A DNA stretch of 64,000 bases from Ferroplasma acidiphilum (lineage in GTDB: Archaea > Thermoplasmatota > Thermoplasmata > Thermoplasmatales > Thermoplasmataceae), in contig NZ_CP015363.1 of assembly GCF_002078355.1 (NCBI RefSeq), positions 496,001-560,000 on the forward strand, given 5' to 3'. Each line of letters begins with the position of its first letter. Positions within the stretch are counted from its first letter, which is position 1. Shown piece after piece: positions 55,026-63,468 of this stretch. Below the pieces are notes generated by a model, which was not told where the DNA came from, did not search any database, and saw only the letters and a list, made by a program, of their open reading frames with translations. A program made the position numbers and the translations under genes.

Positions 55026-55646
55026 TTAATTTTTTCCGTATTCAATTAATTTGCTTTTAAAATATGATACCTGGTCTTCTATATCATTATGTGAATATAT
55101 GGCAGAGACAACAGCAATTCCAGAAATCCCATATTTCAATACAAGGTCTATATTTTCCCTTGATATTCCACCTATAACGAATACAGGTATATTGATTGGC
55201 CCAATCCCTTTTAGCACATCGATATCACAGATAGTTGCATCATCCTTTGTTTTTGTCGGGAAAAATGATCCGAAAGCAACGTAGTCTGCTCCAAGTTTTT
55301 GATATAGCAAAGCATCCTTTATGCTGCCATAAGTTGAAACACCTATTATATGATCGGGATACTTTGATTTTACATAGTCAAATGGCACATCGTCCTTTCC
55401 TATATGTATTCCATCAGCTCCAAGCATATCCATTAAAACCGGATCATCGTCAACAATAAATGGCACACTATAATCATGGCAAATAGAGGCTAATTTTTTT
55501 CCAATAGCAAGTTTGTCCCTGAAAGTGGATGTTTTATCCCTGTACTGCAATATGTCCACACCACTTTTTATTGCCCTTTCAGTAGCATTTATAATCCAAT
55601 CCCCAGAATAATCCGGAGTAACAAGATAAAGCCCTTTTAATTTCAT
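55026..55646 (-). CDS. thiE: Thiamine-phosphate synthase ThiE
   Basis: Joins hydroxymethylpyrimidine diphosphate and thiazole phosphate to thiamine monophosphate. A TIM barrel of 206 residues with LQYRDKTST (about residues 36-44), FIVDDDPVLMDMLGADGIHIGKDDVP (in pieces), VGVSTYGS-like HIIGVSTYG, YVAFGSFFPTKTK and VFVIGGISRENID. The ATG at 55646 overlaps the upstream kinase stop as ATGA; a start at 55685 would add 13 residues that lie inside that gene. Confidence 0.94.
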   Translation of the reverse strand: MKLKGLYLVTPDYSGDWIINATERAIKSGVDILQYRDKTSTFRDKLAIGKKLASICHDYSVPFIVDDDPVLMDMLGADGIHIGKDDVPFDYVKSKYPDHIIGVSTYGSIKDALLYQKLGADYVAFGSFFPTKTKDDATICDIDVLKGIGPINIPVFVIGGISRENIDLVLKYGISGIAVVSAIYSHNDIEDQVSYFKSKLIEYGKN

Positions 55647-56674
55647 TTTAATCCATCTTTTATTCCTTTGGTGATAGCCCCCCATAGCTGGTCGTCCTCC
55701 GGTCTAATATCCTCCTGCTTCCCATCCTTGAGGATTTTTATTCCCTTGGAATTATCAAGTATTTCCCCTATTAGGCTGGCTTCTATTCCGGAACTCTGCA
55801 AAATAGTTAGAAATTCCATGGCATATTGTTCCTTTACCGTTATCAGCAAAGTACCCTCGCTTATGGACCTTAAAGGGTCTATATTGAATAAATTGCAAAG
55901 TTTTTCTATATCACTGTCAATAATTATTTTATTGTAATCAACAGACAACCCATTTCCAGAGGCAATTCCAATTTCATAAATAGCATTTAATAAGCCACCT
56001 TCTGTTGCATCATGCATTGAAGTGATCCTTTCAGAAATTCCATATTCAATTGCAAGAGTTTCTTCACCCACGCAGGTCATTGTATAAAATTTGCCAATTA
56101 TGCTTTTATAATTTTCTTCACCTATATTATTCCTGACATACTCAGGAAATGTATTTGACAGTATAAGTGCAGTTTCCAGGGCACAGCTTTTTGTCATGAT
56201 TATCCTGTCACCCACACCGGCATTTTCGGTTGTAATGAATTTTTCGCCAGTACCCATCAATGTGATTCCGCCAACCATAGGGAATTCAACTCCATTGTAC
56301 CGTGCTGTATGCCCTGTTACAACTTCTATATTATATTTAATGCATTCTTCATTTATTACATCCCATATTTCCTTGAATTCATTATCAGTAATGCTGGATG
56401 GAAGATTCAGGTCAATACTCATATAAGAGGCAGGTATTCCAGAGGTATATAGATCTGACAATAGTATGTGGAACGCAAACCACGCGGCCTTCTTAAAGCC
56501 AAATGATTTATCTATGTATAATGGGTCAGTGGTAACTGCCATATACTTATCCCCTATTTTCACAATTCCCACATCCACACCATTTTTTGGTGGAACTACC
56601 ACTTCATCACGGAGAGTGCCAATCTTATTTATTATATTTTCCTCAAAAAATTTCCTGGATATTTTTCCTATCAT
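55643..56674 (-). CDS. AIR-synthase-related kinase between ThiL and HypE, candidate thiamine-phosphate kinase
   Basis: A 343-residue protein of the PurM/ThiL/HypE superfamily. VKIGDKYMAVTTDPLY (about residues 36-51) fits the phosphate-binding start. HDATEGGLLNAIYEIG (about 219-234) is closer to HypE-type HDPTRGGL than to ThiL, and the classical ThiL DDAA motif is not seen. Position between thiD and thiE, with ATGA overlaps on both sides, argues for thiamine monophosphate kinase activity. No hydrogenase maturation genes lie near it. Family assignment is firm; the reaction is inference. Confidence 0.8.
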   Translation of the reverse strand: MIGKISRKFFEENIINKIGTLRDEVVVPPKNGVDVGIVKIGDKYMAVTTDPLYIDKSFGFKKAAWFAFHILLSDLYTSGIPASYMSIDLNLPSSITDNEFKEIWDVINEECIKYNIEVVTGHTARYNGVEFPMVGGITLMGTGEKFITTENAGVGDRIIMTKSCALETALILSNTFPEYVRNNIGEENYKSIIGKFYTMTCVGEETLAIEYGISERITSMHDATEGGLLNAIYEIGIASGNGLSVDYNKIIIDSDIEKLCNLFNIDPLRSISEGTLLITVKEQYAMEFLTILQSSGIEASLIGEILDNSKGIKILKDGKQEDIRPEDDQLWGAITKGIKDGLK

Positions 56675-57459
56675 TTTATCGCCCAGAAATGTGAAAGTGC
56701 CCCATAACCTTTACCCATAGGAAATGAGTTTTCTATGGCCCCGTCTATATACTTTTTAGCCAGCTCTATGGACTCTGGCAATTTTTTTCCGGATGCAAGA
56801 TAGGACGCAATAGAAGCAGAAAGTGTATCGCCTGTCCCGTGAGTATTGTTAGTATTAATACGCCTGGATGGGAATTCATAATATTCGGAACCATCGTAAA
56901 GAATATCGGTTGAATAACGACTCCCGGCATGCCCGCCTTTTATCAGTACCGATGAACCTGTGTTTTCATAAATTTTTTTTGACGCAATTTTTGTGTCTTC
57001 TGAATTTCTAATCTTCATTGATGAGATTTTTTCGGCTTCCGGTATGTTTGGTGTAATTAATTCTGCAATTTTCATCAATTTAGTAATCATAGTCTCAACT
57101 GCATCTTCACGCAAAAGCCGGACATTGGTTTTCGAAATCATTACAGGGTCTATAACAATATTTTTTATTCCATATTGTTTAAATTTCTCGGTCACATCTG
57201 AGATTACAGGAGCGGAGTAAAGCATTCCTGTCTTCGCAGCATCTGTGCCAATATCCTCCATTATCGCATCAAATTGTTCGTTGATAAATTTTAAAGGGAG
57301 TTCATAAATAGATTTTACCGAAACACTGTTCTGTGCTGTTAAGGTAACTATTACTGAAGTTCCAAATACTTTCATAGCCGTAAACGTTTTCAAATCTGCC
57401 ATTATGCCTGCACCACCCCCTGAATCAGTGGATGCAACGCTCATCACTCTGGCTACCAT
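56671..57459 (-). CDS. thiD: Hydroxymethylpyrimidine (phosphate) kinase ThiD
   Basis: Ribokinase-fold kinase that makes HMP diphosphate. The start ARVMSVASTDSGGGAGIMADL (in pieces) and the NTHGTGDTLSASIASYLASG anion-hole motif (about residues 206-225, catalytic Asp) are typical. DAAKTGMLYSA and VIDPVMISKTN support ThiD over ribokinase. At 262 residues it lacks the C-terminal ThiN domain found in many archaeal ThiD proteins, consistent with a separate thiE in this operon. First gene of the operon, divergent from a glycosyltransferase gene. Confidence 0.94.
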   Translation of the reverse strand: MVARVMSVASTDSGGGAGIMADLKTFTAMKVFGTSVIVTLTAQNSVSVKSIYELPLKFINEQFDAIMEDIGTDAAKTGMLYSAPVISDVTEKFKQYGIKNIVIDPVMISKTNVRLLREDAVETMITKLMKIAELITPNIPEAEKISSMKIRNSEDTKIASKKIYENTGSSVLIKGGHAGSRYSTDILYDGSEYYEFPSRRINTNNTHGTGDTLSASIASYLASGKKLPESIELAKKYIDGAIENSFPMGKGYGALSHFWAIK

Positions 57460-57489
57460 ATTTTAATTATATATTAACAATATTTAAGC

Positions 57490-57503
57490 TATCCGCATTC
57501 TTG
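57490..57503. other. Short perfect hairpin between divergent thiD and glycosyltransferase genes
   Basis: ccgcattcttgcgg forms a 5-bp GC-rich stem with a 4-nt loop, outstanding in an otherwise AT-rich 113-nt region. It lies in the thiD promoter or leader region and may be a regulator site. It is too short to be a TPP riboswitch, and no THI-box sequence is seen. Confidence 0.4.
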
Positions 57504-57542
57504 CGGGAAATGCATACAAAAACAACTATGATAAAAAAGGTT

Positions 57543-57552
57543 TTAAATATAT
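57543..57552 (+). promoter_or_regulatory. TATA-like box for the glycosyltransferase gene
   Basis: ttaaatatat, 21-30 nt before the ATG at 57573, consistent with a leaderless mRNA. Confidence 0.5.
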
Positions 57553-57572
57553 CCTAGGGATACTATACCGAA

Positions 57573-58790
57573 ATGGATATTTTGCAGGGAATAGGGCTCG
57601 CTTTAATAGCAATAGGATTGGTTTACGTTATTTATCAGTTTCCTATAATTTACTTTGGATATAAGGATTTTACCAAATACGATATTGATTTTTCAAAGTT
57701 AAATGAAGCACAATTTTCCGGCTTAAAAATGTATAAGCCAATGGTCAGCATTATAGTTCCTGCAAAAAATGAAGAAACCGTGATCAAGCGGACAATAGAA
57801 TCCATATTAAATCAAACATACACAAATTTTGAACTCTTTGTGGTTGTTGACAATTCAAGTGACAATACGTATAAAATTGCAAAGGAGTATGAAAGCAGGG
57901 ATAAGAGAGTAAATGTATTCAACAGGCCAGATGGCAAAAGCAAAGCTTCCGCACTTAATTTTTGTTTTGAAAAGACAAAGGGTGAGGTAATTGCCACATA
58001 TGATGCCGATACCATGCTTCTGCCCAATACACTTGAAAATGCAGTATATGGAATGAATTATTTCAATGTAGATGTACTGCAGGGATATAATTCATACATA
58101 AACAGAGAAGAAAATATATTTACGAGGCTTGCAGTTATAGATGAAATACTTGTTAAGGCCACGCTTATAGGAAGGACACACTTCAACCTTTTCGTTCCTG
58201 TGGCTGGATCAAATCAGTACTTTAAAAGGAAGGTCATAGAAAGTATAGGTGGATGGGACGATAATTTTCTTACAGAGGACCTTGAAAGTTCAATAAGAAT
58301 TTCAAATGCAAGGTATAAATCGGCATATCTTGGCAGTGCAAAGGCACTTCAGGAAACTCCTGCATCATATTCAGAGTATTTCAGGCAAAGGACACGCTGG
58401 CTACGTGGATACCATCAGGTATTTTTCCATTCAAAGAAAAGATTCAGCAAATTTACGGATTTTGATGCCCTAATGATTGTCCTCGCCCCTACATTTTCCG
58501 GAATACTCTTCTTCGGGTGGCTTTACATATCCCTTCTGAATTTTTACAACCCATTCGTACATTCAATGAGAACCTATTTCATATCATTAATTCTGATATC
58601 TTTGATAATATACGTTGTAGCCCTGGTACTTGTATTGATAAAAAAGCGGCAGAATTTTATTTATATTCCATTAATTTATATATACTTGACCCTGAACTCG
58701 CTTATAGCAATATACACCCTATTCCTGGAGATAACAGGCGCAAAGCGTGTATGGCACAAGGTAAAGAAAACAGGCAAGACAACACTTTAA
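57573..58790 (+). CDS. Membrane GT2 glycosyltransferase, processive type
   Basis: A 405-residue enzyme with one N-terminal membrane helix (about residues 5-28), a GT-A domain and three C-terminal helices. Nucleotide-sugar motifs: IVPAKNEE (about 62-69), the metal site YDADTM (DxD), the catalytic-base region TEDLESSIRI and the acceptor motif QRTRWLRG (QxxRW), as in cellulose/hyaluronan synthase-like enzymes. A second cytidyl-type gene for lipid head groups follows 23 nt downstream, so it may act in cell-surface glycolipid or polysaccharide synthesis. Confidence 0.9.
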   Translation: MDILQGIGLALIAIGLVYVIYQFPIIYFGYKDFTKYDIDFSKLNEAQFSGLKMYKPMVSIIVPAKNEETVIKRTIESILNQTYTNFELFVVVDNSSDNTYKIAKEYESRDKRVNVFNRPDGKSKASALNFCFEKTKGEVIATYDADTMLLPNTLENAVYGMNYFNVDVLQGYNSYINREENIFTRLAVIDEILVKATLIGRTHFNLFVPVAGSNQYFKRKVIESIGGWDDNFLTEDLESSIRISNARYKSAYLGSAKALQETPASYSEYFRQRTRWLRGYHQVFFHSKKRFSKFTDFDALMIVLAPTFSGILFFGWLYISLLNFYNPFVHSMRTYFISLILISLIIYVVALVLVLIKKRQNFIYIPLIYIYLTLNSLIAIYTLFLEITGAKRVWHKVKKTGKTTL

Positions 58791-58813
58791 TAATTACTTT
58801 TTAATACCTGCCT

Positions 58814-59419
58814 ATGGTATTAGATTCCTACAGGAAAAAGGCAGACAGGTTTTTAGATCCTATAACGAAAAAATTTTCCGGAATAAATCCAAACACCATT
58901 TCCATATTATCTCTGGTTTTTGCAGCGCTGGCCGGAATTTTTTATTATTTAAGCCATTATTTTCTTCTTCTTGCTTTCATTTTTATTATATTTTCTGCTT
59001 TGTTTGATGCACTTGATGGCAAAATAGCCCGGCTTAAAAACATTTCATCAAAAAAGGGAGATATGCTGGATCATGTATTTGACAGGTATTCAGATATGTT
59101 TATCATCCTGGGCATGACGTTTTCAATCTATGGAAATGTATATTTTGGCTTATTTGCTATTCTGGGAATACTGCTTACCAGCTATATGGGCACACAGTCC
59201 CAGGCACTTGGCCTTAAAAGAAATTATTCGGGAATAGCAGGCAGGGCAGACAGGCTGATTTTAATAATAATATTCTCACTGATCCAGTTTTTTGTATCAT
59301 CCCATTTCTCCATCTATTCTATAGATATCTACGCAACAGGAATACTATTAATATGGTTTGGATTAGCAGGGAATATAACTGCAATCACAAGATTTTTTGA
59401 TATGTATAAAAATTTATAA
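58814..59419 (+). CDS. CDP-alcohol phosphatidyltransferase family, archaeal phospholipid synthase
   Basis: A 201-residue membrane enzyme that joins CDP-archaeol to an alcohol phosphate or related acceptor. The complete family motif D-x2-D-G-x2-A-R-x8-G-x3-D-x3-D is visible as DALDGKIARLKN, then KGDMLDHVFDRYSD (about residues 58-87). About six membrane helices surround it. Candidates are archaetidylinositol-phosphate or archaetidylglycerol-phosphate synthase; the sequence alone does not decide. Its end overlaps the convergent phosphomutase stop by 6 nt. Confidence 0.9.
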   Translation: MVLDSYRKKADRFLDPITKKFSGINPNTISILSLVFAALAGIFYYLSHYFLLLAFIFIIFSALFDALDGKIARLKNISSKKGDMLDHVFDRYSDMFIILGMTFSIYGNVYFGLFAILGILLTSYMGTQSQALGLKRNYSGIAGRADRLILIIIFSLIQFFVSSHFSIYSIDIYATGILLIWFGLAGNITAITRFFDMYKNL

Positions 59420-60754
59420 ATTTGCAAGGAAATCCATATAAGTTTTATTATACTCTTCCGCAAGGCTTTTGGATGGGGATTCAGAAAATATTCTGATAAT
59501 CTTTTCAGTCCCTGAAGGCCGTATTAATGTCCATCCATCTTCATCAAAAATTTTTACGCCATCGGTAAAATCCATCTTTTTCCCGGAAAAATTTTCCATT
59601 AGCAATTTTTTTATTTCTCCCCAGCTTTTTTTACGTGCTACAGATGATTTAGCCATGGTATAGTCAGGTATTTCTTCAAGCAGACTTGATACTGTTTTGT
59701 TTTCATGGGTAAGGAGATTTAGCATCAGTGCCATAGTCATTGCCCCATCCCTGCAGAACTGATGCTTTCCATATATGATACCGCCATTTTCCTCGCCGCC
59801 TATAGATGCATTATTATCTATCATTGCACGTGCCACAATCGGAGCCCCAACTCTAGTTGATATCAATTTTGCACCCTTTTCCCTGCATATGTTTTCAAGT
59901 GCATCAGAACTGCTTACAGGAGTTACGACTATATCGCCCTTTTGAATGGTATGTTTCACTATCAATGCCAGGCTTTTATCACCATCAATATAATTGCCCT
60001 TTTCGTCGATGAAAACGCACCGGTCTGCATCACCATCATGTGCAATCCCCAGATCAAATTTGCCGGTTTTCATTACAGATATAAGATCCACCAGATTCTC
60101 AGGTTTTGGTTCTGAATTCCTCGATGAGAATTTGCCATCAGGATTTGCGTTCAATGAAACCACATGGCAATTCAATTTTGCCAGTATTGTGGGGCTGGTA
60201 TAGTATGATGCCCCGTTCCCTGTATCAATTACTACATTCAGGCGCCTTTCCTTTATGGCCTTTTCATCTACCATGCTGACTATGCTGTCCATATAAAGAC
60301 CTATTGCAGTACTATCATAATTATACGTCCCGATTTTCTCCCAGGATGCCTGTTTGAATAATTTGCCGTTGTATATATCCTCTATTTTTATTTCGCTTTC
60401 TTCGTCAATTTCAGTACCATCCTTATCTATTGCCTTTATTCCATTATACTGTGGCGGATTATGCGATGCGGTAATCATAACGCCTGGAATACCCTTTGAT
60501 TTGCAGTAGTACTGGAGTCCGGGGGTTGGCAACTCGCCCACATATATCACATCAGAACCTGTGGACATAATAGAGGAGGCAACAGCAAGCATGAACATGT
60601 CTCCGCTGATTCTTGTATCCTTTGCTATTGCAATTTTACCTCCATTGAAAAATGTTCCTATTGCCTTTCCTATCCCCATTGCTAGATCTGTTGTAAGGTC
60701 TTCATTTGGAACTCCTCTGATTCCATTCGTGCCGAATAACTCTGGCTGCTTCAT
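59414..60754 (-). CDS. Phosphohexomutase, GlmM/phosphomannomutase type
   Basis: Alpha-D-phosphohexomutase of 446 residues. The start FGTNGIRGVPNEDLT matches GlmM/PMM. The phosphoserine loop is MITASHNPPQYNG (about residues 93-105). The metal loop is IAHDGDADRCVF (about 234-245). The sugar loop is GGEENGGII, and the phosphate loop is RPSGTEKIIRIF. It would make glucosamine 1-phosphate or mannose 1-phosphate for nucleotide sugars used by the nearby glycosyltransferases. Substrate choice among hexoses is unresolved. Confidence 0.92.
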   Translation of the reverse strand: MKQPELFGTNGIRGVPNEDLTTDLAMGIGKAIGTFFNGGKIAIAKDTRISGDMFMLAVASSIMSTGSDVIYVGELPTPGLQYYCKSKGIPGVMITASHNPPQYNGIKAIDKDGTEIDEESEIKIEDIYNGKLFKQASWEKIGTYNYDSTAIGLYMDSIVSMVDEKAIKERRLNVVIDTGNGASYYTSPTILAKLNCHVVSLNANPDGKFSSRNSEPKPENLVDLISVMKTGKFDLGIAHDGDADRCVFIDEKGNYIDGDKSLALIVKHTIQKGDIVVTPVSSSDALENICREKGAKLISTRVGAPIVARAMIDNNASIGGEENGGIIYGKHQFCRDGAMTMALMLNLLTHENKTVSSLLEEIPDYTMAKSSVARKKSWGEIKKLLMENFSGKKMDFTDGVKIFDEDGWTLIRPSGTEKIIRIFSESPSKSLAEEYNKTYMDFLANL

Positions 60755-60773
60755 TATGTATTATAACAATTCA

Positions 60774-61856
60774 TTATAATAAGTTTTTATCTTCAATATC
60801 GTACGTATTCCCGCGCCAGGTTATCTTTTTCATCCGTTTTGCAACAATTAAATTTGTCATATAAATAAAAGGGAGTATGATAGAACCAAGTATATTGACA
60901 GGTTTTATGTGTTTTAGCCTTCTGACCATATTGTAGATATACATCACTGCAGGAATGAGGAAGAGAAAATACAGTGGATTATAAAATACTCCCATTAAAA
61001 TTGCGGAAAAGAATAGGAATAAGTAGGCTCCATAAAATAATAAACCATAATAATACACTTTAGGAGATGCAGAAATTGAAAGGGCGGTCTGTCTGTTTGC
61101 CCACTCAGCGAACACCTTAAATGTATCCGGCGAGTTTATATCTGGCTGTGCAGAATCTACGTAATATATTTTTTTGCCCTTTTGCTTGCATATCTTTGTT
61201 AGAGCTGTGTCATCCGAGACATGTTCACTGAAAAATTCTAAAGAATCGCTTATGAGTTCATGCTTGAATGCCAGTGAACCACCCCAGCCGAATCTTGTAA
61301 GTTTTGACTCCATAAGCCCCATTCCTACAAAGCCCCATATTTCCTTAATCTGAGCCCAGAACCCATTTTTAGGGTAAAAGTAGGGGAATGTGGTGGAAAG
61401 CCCTGCATCTTCCTGATTTAGTGGCATTACCATATTCAAAATCCAGTTTTTTTTGACCTCTATATCTGAATCAGCAAGAAGGTACACCTCATAATTATTA
61501 TATAGCTGGATAGCGGTACTTATTGCTCTTACCTTTCCACTGCATTTATCGCATTTATATGAACTTGTTATATATTCTATATCAAGTTTCTTAATTACTT
61601 TCAGGGCTTCTTCTTCCTCAGAATCAACCACGCATAAAAATTTAAAATTTTCATATTCCTGGTTTTTAACAGATATCAAATTTTTCTCAAGTGAATAGTC
61701 AATGCCTCTCACAGGCATTATGACCAGGGTTTCCGGACGGTAGTTATTGACTATATGTTCACTGTGATATTTATGAGACTCAATATAAATAAATCCAGAT
61801 GATATCAGCAGCAATAATACGGTATAAAAAATTAATAAAATCAAAAGAATTATCAT
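60774..61856 (-). CDS. Membrane GT2 glycosyltransferase, ceramide glucosyltransferase-like
   Basis: A 360-residue enzyme with one N-terminal helix, a GT-A domain and two to three C-terminal helices. VIMPVRGIDYSLEKNL (about residues 46-61), LLADSDIEVKKNW (DxD, about 131-143), GWGGSLAFKHELI and SDDTALTKICKQKG (catalytic Asp) follow the order of GT21-like enzymes. The QxxRW motif appears as WANRQTAL, a variant. A short CDKCSGK insert follows the first strands. It probably glycosylates a lipid at the membrane. 87 nt... of the upstream aef1b gene's operon may drive it, since the stop and start are adjacent. Confidence 0.86.
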   Translation of the reverse strand: MIILLILLIFYTVLLLLISSGFIYIESHKYHSEHIVNNYRPETLVIMPVRGIDYSLEKNLISVKNQEYENFKFLCVVDSEEEEALKVIKKLDIEYITSSYKCDKCSGKVRAISTAIQLYNNYEVYLLADSDIEVKKNWILNMVMPLNQEDAGLSTTFPYFYPKNGFWAQIKEIWGFVGMGLMESKLTRFGWGGSLAFKHELISDSLEFFSEHVSDDTALTKICKQKGKKIYYVDSAQPDINSPDTFKVFAEWANRQTALSISASPKVYYYGLLFYGAYLFLFFSAILMGVFYNPLYFLFLIPAVMYIYNMVRRLKHIKPVNILGSIILPFIYMTNLIVAKRMKKITWRGNTYDIEDKNLL

Positions 61857-61857
61857 C

Positions 61858-62124
61858 TTATATTAGCGTAACATCCCTGGTATCAACCTGGCTCACGTTT
61901 TTAACCGATGATATGGCATTTTCAACAGAATCTATTTTTCCTTCTTCATCGGGAACGATAACCGAGAACAAAAGGGCACTTAAACCGAATCCTATCTCTT
62001 CTTCCTTTACTTCGTTAATAGTGCAAAGTTTTTCTATGCTCGCCGTAATTGCTACCCTTAAATCTTTTAAATTTACATCAACAGATTCGGGAAGAATTCT
62101 TAACTGAACCATTACATCTCCCAT
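61858..62124 (-). CDS. ef1b: Translation elongation factor aEF1B (EF-1 beta)
   Basis: GDP/GTP exchange factor for aEF1A, 88 residues. MGDVMVQLRILPESVDVNLKDL (in pieces) and EEIGFGLSALLFSVIVPDEEG match the archaeal family, with the exchange-active C-terminal strands. It begins 4 nt after the zinc-ribbon gene, an order conserved in Euryarchaeota. The glycosyltransferase gene starts one base after its stop. Confidence 0.95.
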   Translation of the reverse strand: MGDVMVQLRILPESVDVNLKDLRVAITASIEKLCTINEVKEEEIGFGLSALLFSVIVPDEEGKIDSVENAISSVKNVSQVDTRDVTLI

Positions 62125-62128
62125 GATA

Positions 62129-62305
62129 TCACGGTCCTATAAATCCACACTTCTGGCACTCATATTTTGTTGAATGCTCTCTGCATTGCTTGCATCTTCC
62201 AATCATCTCTTCCCCACACTGGGGGCATTCGAATATTGAATATCCTACCTCCACCAGTCCAATGCCACAGGAAGTACATGTTTCTTTTGTATTTATTTTA
62301 ATCAC
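62129..62305 (-). CDS. Zinc-ribbon protein of the archaeal COG2888 type
   Basis: A 58-residue protein from a GTG start, with four CxxC pairs: CTSC (residues 10-13), CPQC (27-30), CKQC (38-41) and CQKC (50-53), enough for two zinc ribbons. The end CGFIGP is typical of the small Zn-ribbon proteins (putative RNA-binding, HVO_2753-like) that precede aEF1B in many archaea. GTG at 62305 is the only plausible start before the first cysteine. Its stop stands 4 nt before the ef1b ATG, so both are co-translated. Confidence 0.85.
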   Translation of the reverse strand: MIKINTKETCTSCGIGLVEVGYSIFECPQCGEEMIGRCKQCREHSTKYECQKCGFIGP

Positions 62306-62401
62306 TCTCTTGGACTTTATTAAATAAACCTATTTAACTTTTATATCTCCTTTGATTTTTTTTCTTTCCATTATTCAACGGTATGAGGGAATATCGATAA
62401 A

Positions 62402-62554
62402 TTATCAACGGCATCTCGCAATCCATATCTGGATAAAAAAATCCATGAGCGGTTAAAAGAAGTAAAAGATAGGACAGGAAGTCCCGGATGGAAGATGGTG
62501 GGCATAAGGGAGCCAAATAAACTGATACAGGATAATGTTATTTATAAATTATAG
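62402..62554 (+). pseudogene. Coding-like fragment without a start codon
   Basis: An open stretch of about 50 codons (LSTASRNPYLDKKIHERLKE, then VKDRTGSPGWKMVGIREPNK and LIQDNVIYKL, stop). It has protein-like composition and no ATG, GTG or TTG start in frame near its beginning. It looks like the 3' end of a gene whose 5' part is lost. I cannot assign a family. The rest of the 62306-62614 gap is AT-rich and seems empty. Confidence 0.4.
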
Positions 62555-62614
62555 AAAGCAGGATAAAGCATCCAGTATGGCATAAACTAATCTAATAGTT
62601 GTTTATTACCCTGC

Positions 62615-62857
62615 ATGGAAATATTATACAGTAATAAGAAAGCAGAATTTGGTGAAAAGGAATATTTTATAGCTTCACACGAACCTCTTTATTATGGTTT
62701 AATAATAAGCCCCTCATCCGATCTATGGAGTTACATGGTTGAATCAGGAAAAGTCGAATGTAAAATTGAAAATGAAATCAGAAAATACTTAATTCCATAC
62801 AGAATTGATGTTGGGGAAAATAGCATATTTTTTATTACAGCTGATCCGGAAGATTAG
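62615..62857 (+). CDS. Small protein, function unknown
   Basis: 80 residues, soluble, mostly beta (FGEKEYFIASHEPLYYGLIISPS.., ENEIRKYLIPYRIDVGENSIFFITAD). No motif recognised. Its stop overlaps the convergent M50 protease stop by 4 nt, which supports both frames. Confidence 0.6.
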   Translation: MEILYSNKKAEFGEKEYFIASHEPLYYGLIISPSSDLWSYMVESGKVECKIENEIRKYLIPYRIDVGENSIFFITADPED

Positions 62858-63468
62858 ATTCCTAATATAGCCGGAAGGAACCCATCTACTATATTTAATA
62901 TTATAGCCAGCAAGAATACACCTGCAAAGATTTTGCTGTTCCAGTAAAATACTTTGCTCCCATCAAGTGGAGGAAATGGTATCAAATTAAACAGGGCAAA
63001 CCAGAGATTTAACCATGCCACCCATATTAAGATTGTTGATGCCACGCCGGTAATGCCAGAAAATGTTACTGCCAGGAAAGCAATTACTCCGATTATTATG
63101 TTCGTACCCGGTCCCGCCAGTGCTATTTTTCCCTCACTATCCCTGTCATACAGCCCTGCAAACTGGACTGCACCCGGGGCAGCAAAGATAAATCCGAACA
63201 CCGATGTTATCAGTGCAAGAAGGATCCCTACAGGCCATAACTTGAAAAATGCAACTGCACCGAGCCTTCTGGCAACTTCCCTGTGGGCCATTTCATGCAT
63301 AAGGAAAGCGGTTACAGTTACGGAGAACCCTATAAGTACTTCGATTTCCAGTGTTTTTATGTCCGGTACCCCACGAAGTCCACCATTGATCATAAGGGTG
63401 AAAGCTATAGTTAAAACGATTACTGCTATTATAATATCATTTCCTTCGTTATTCCTGTTGTACATCAT
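62854..63468 (-). CDS. M50-family membrane zinc metalloprotease, small form
   Basis: A 204-residue protease of the SpoIVFB/rseP-like fold with about six membrane helices. The zinc site is HEMAH (about residues 59-63), and the second site is NLIPFPPLDGSKVF (about 162-175, Asp ligand). It has no PDZ or CBS domain, unlike the larger site-2 protease at 22252-23832. Its ATG overlaps the upstream stop by one base (TAATG). Targets unknown. Confidence 0.93.
   Translation of the reverse strand: MMYNRNNEGNDIIIAVIVLTIAFTLMINGGLRGVPDIKTLEIEVLIGFSVTVTAFLMHEMAHREVARRLGAVAFFKLWPVGILLALITSVFGFIFAAPGAVQFAGLYDRDSEGKIALAGPGTNIIIGVIAFLAVTFSGITGVASTILIWVAWLNLWFALFNLIPFPPLDGSKVFYWNSKIFAGVFLLAIILNIVDGFLPAILGI

Noticed and set aside
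57460-57572. TPP riboswitch upstream of thiD
   Set aside because: The gap is only 113 nt, mostly promoter, and no THI-box core was found.
62334-62516. 60-codon minus-strand frame
   Set aside because: It is antisense to a stretch with better coding character (62402-62554) and has no motif.
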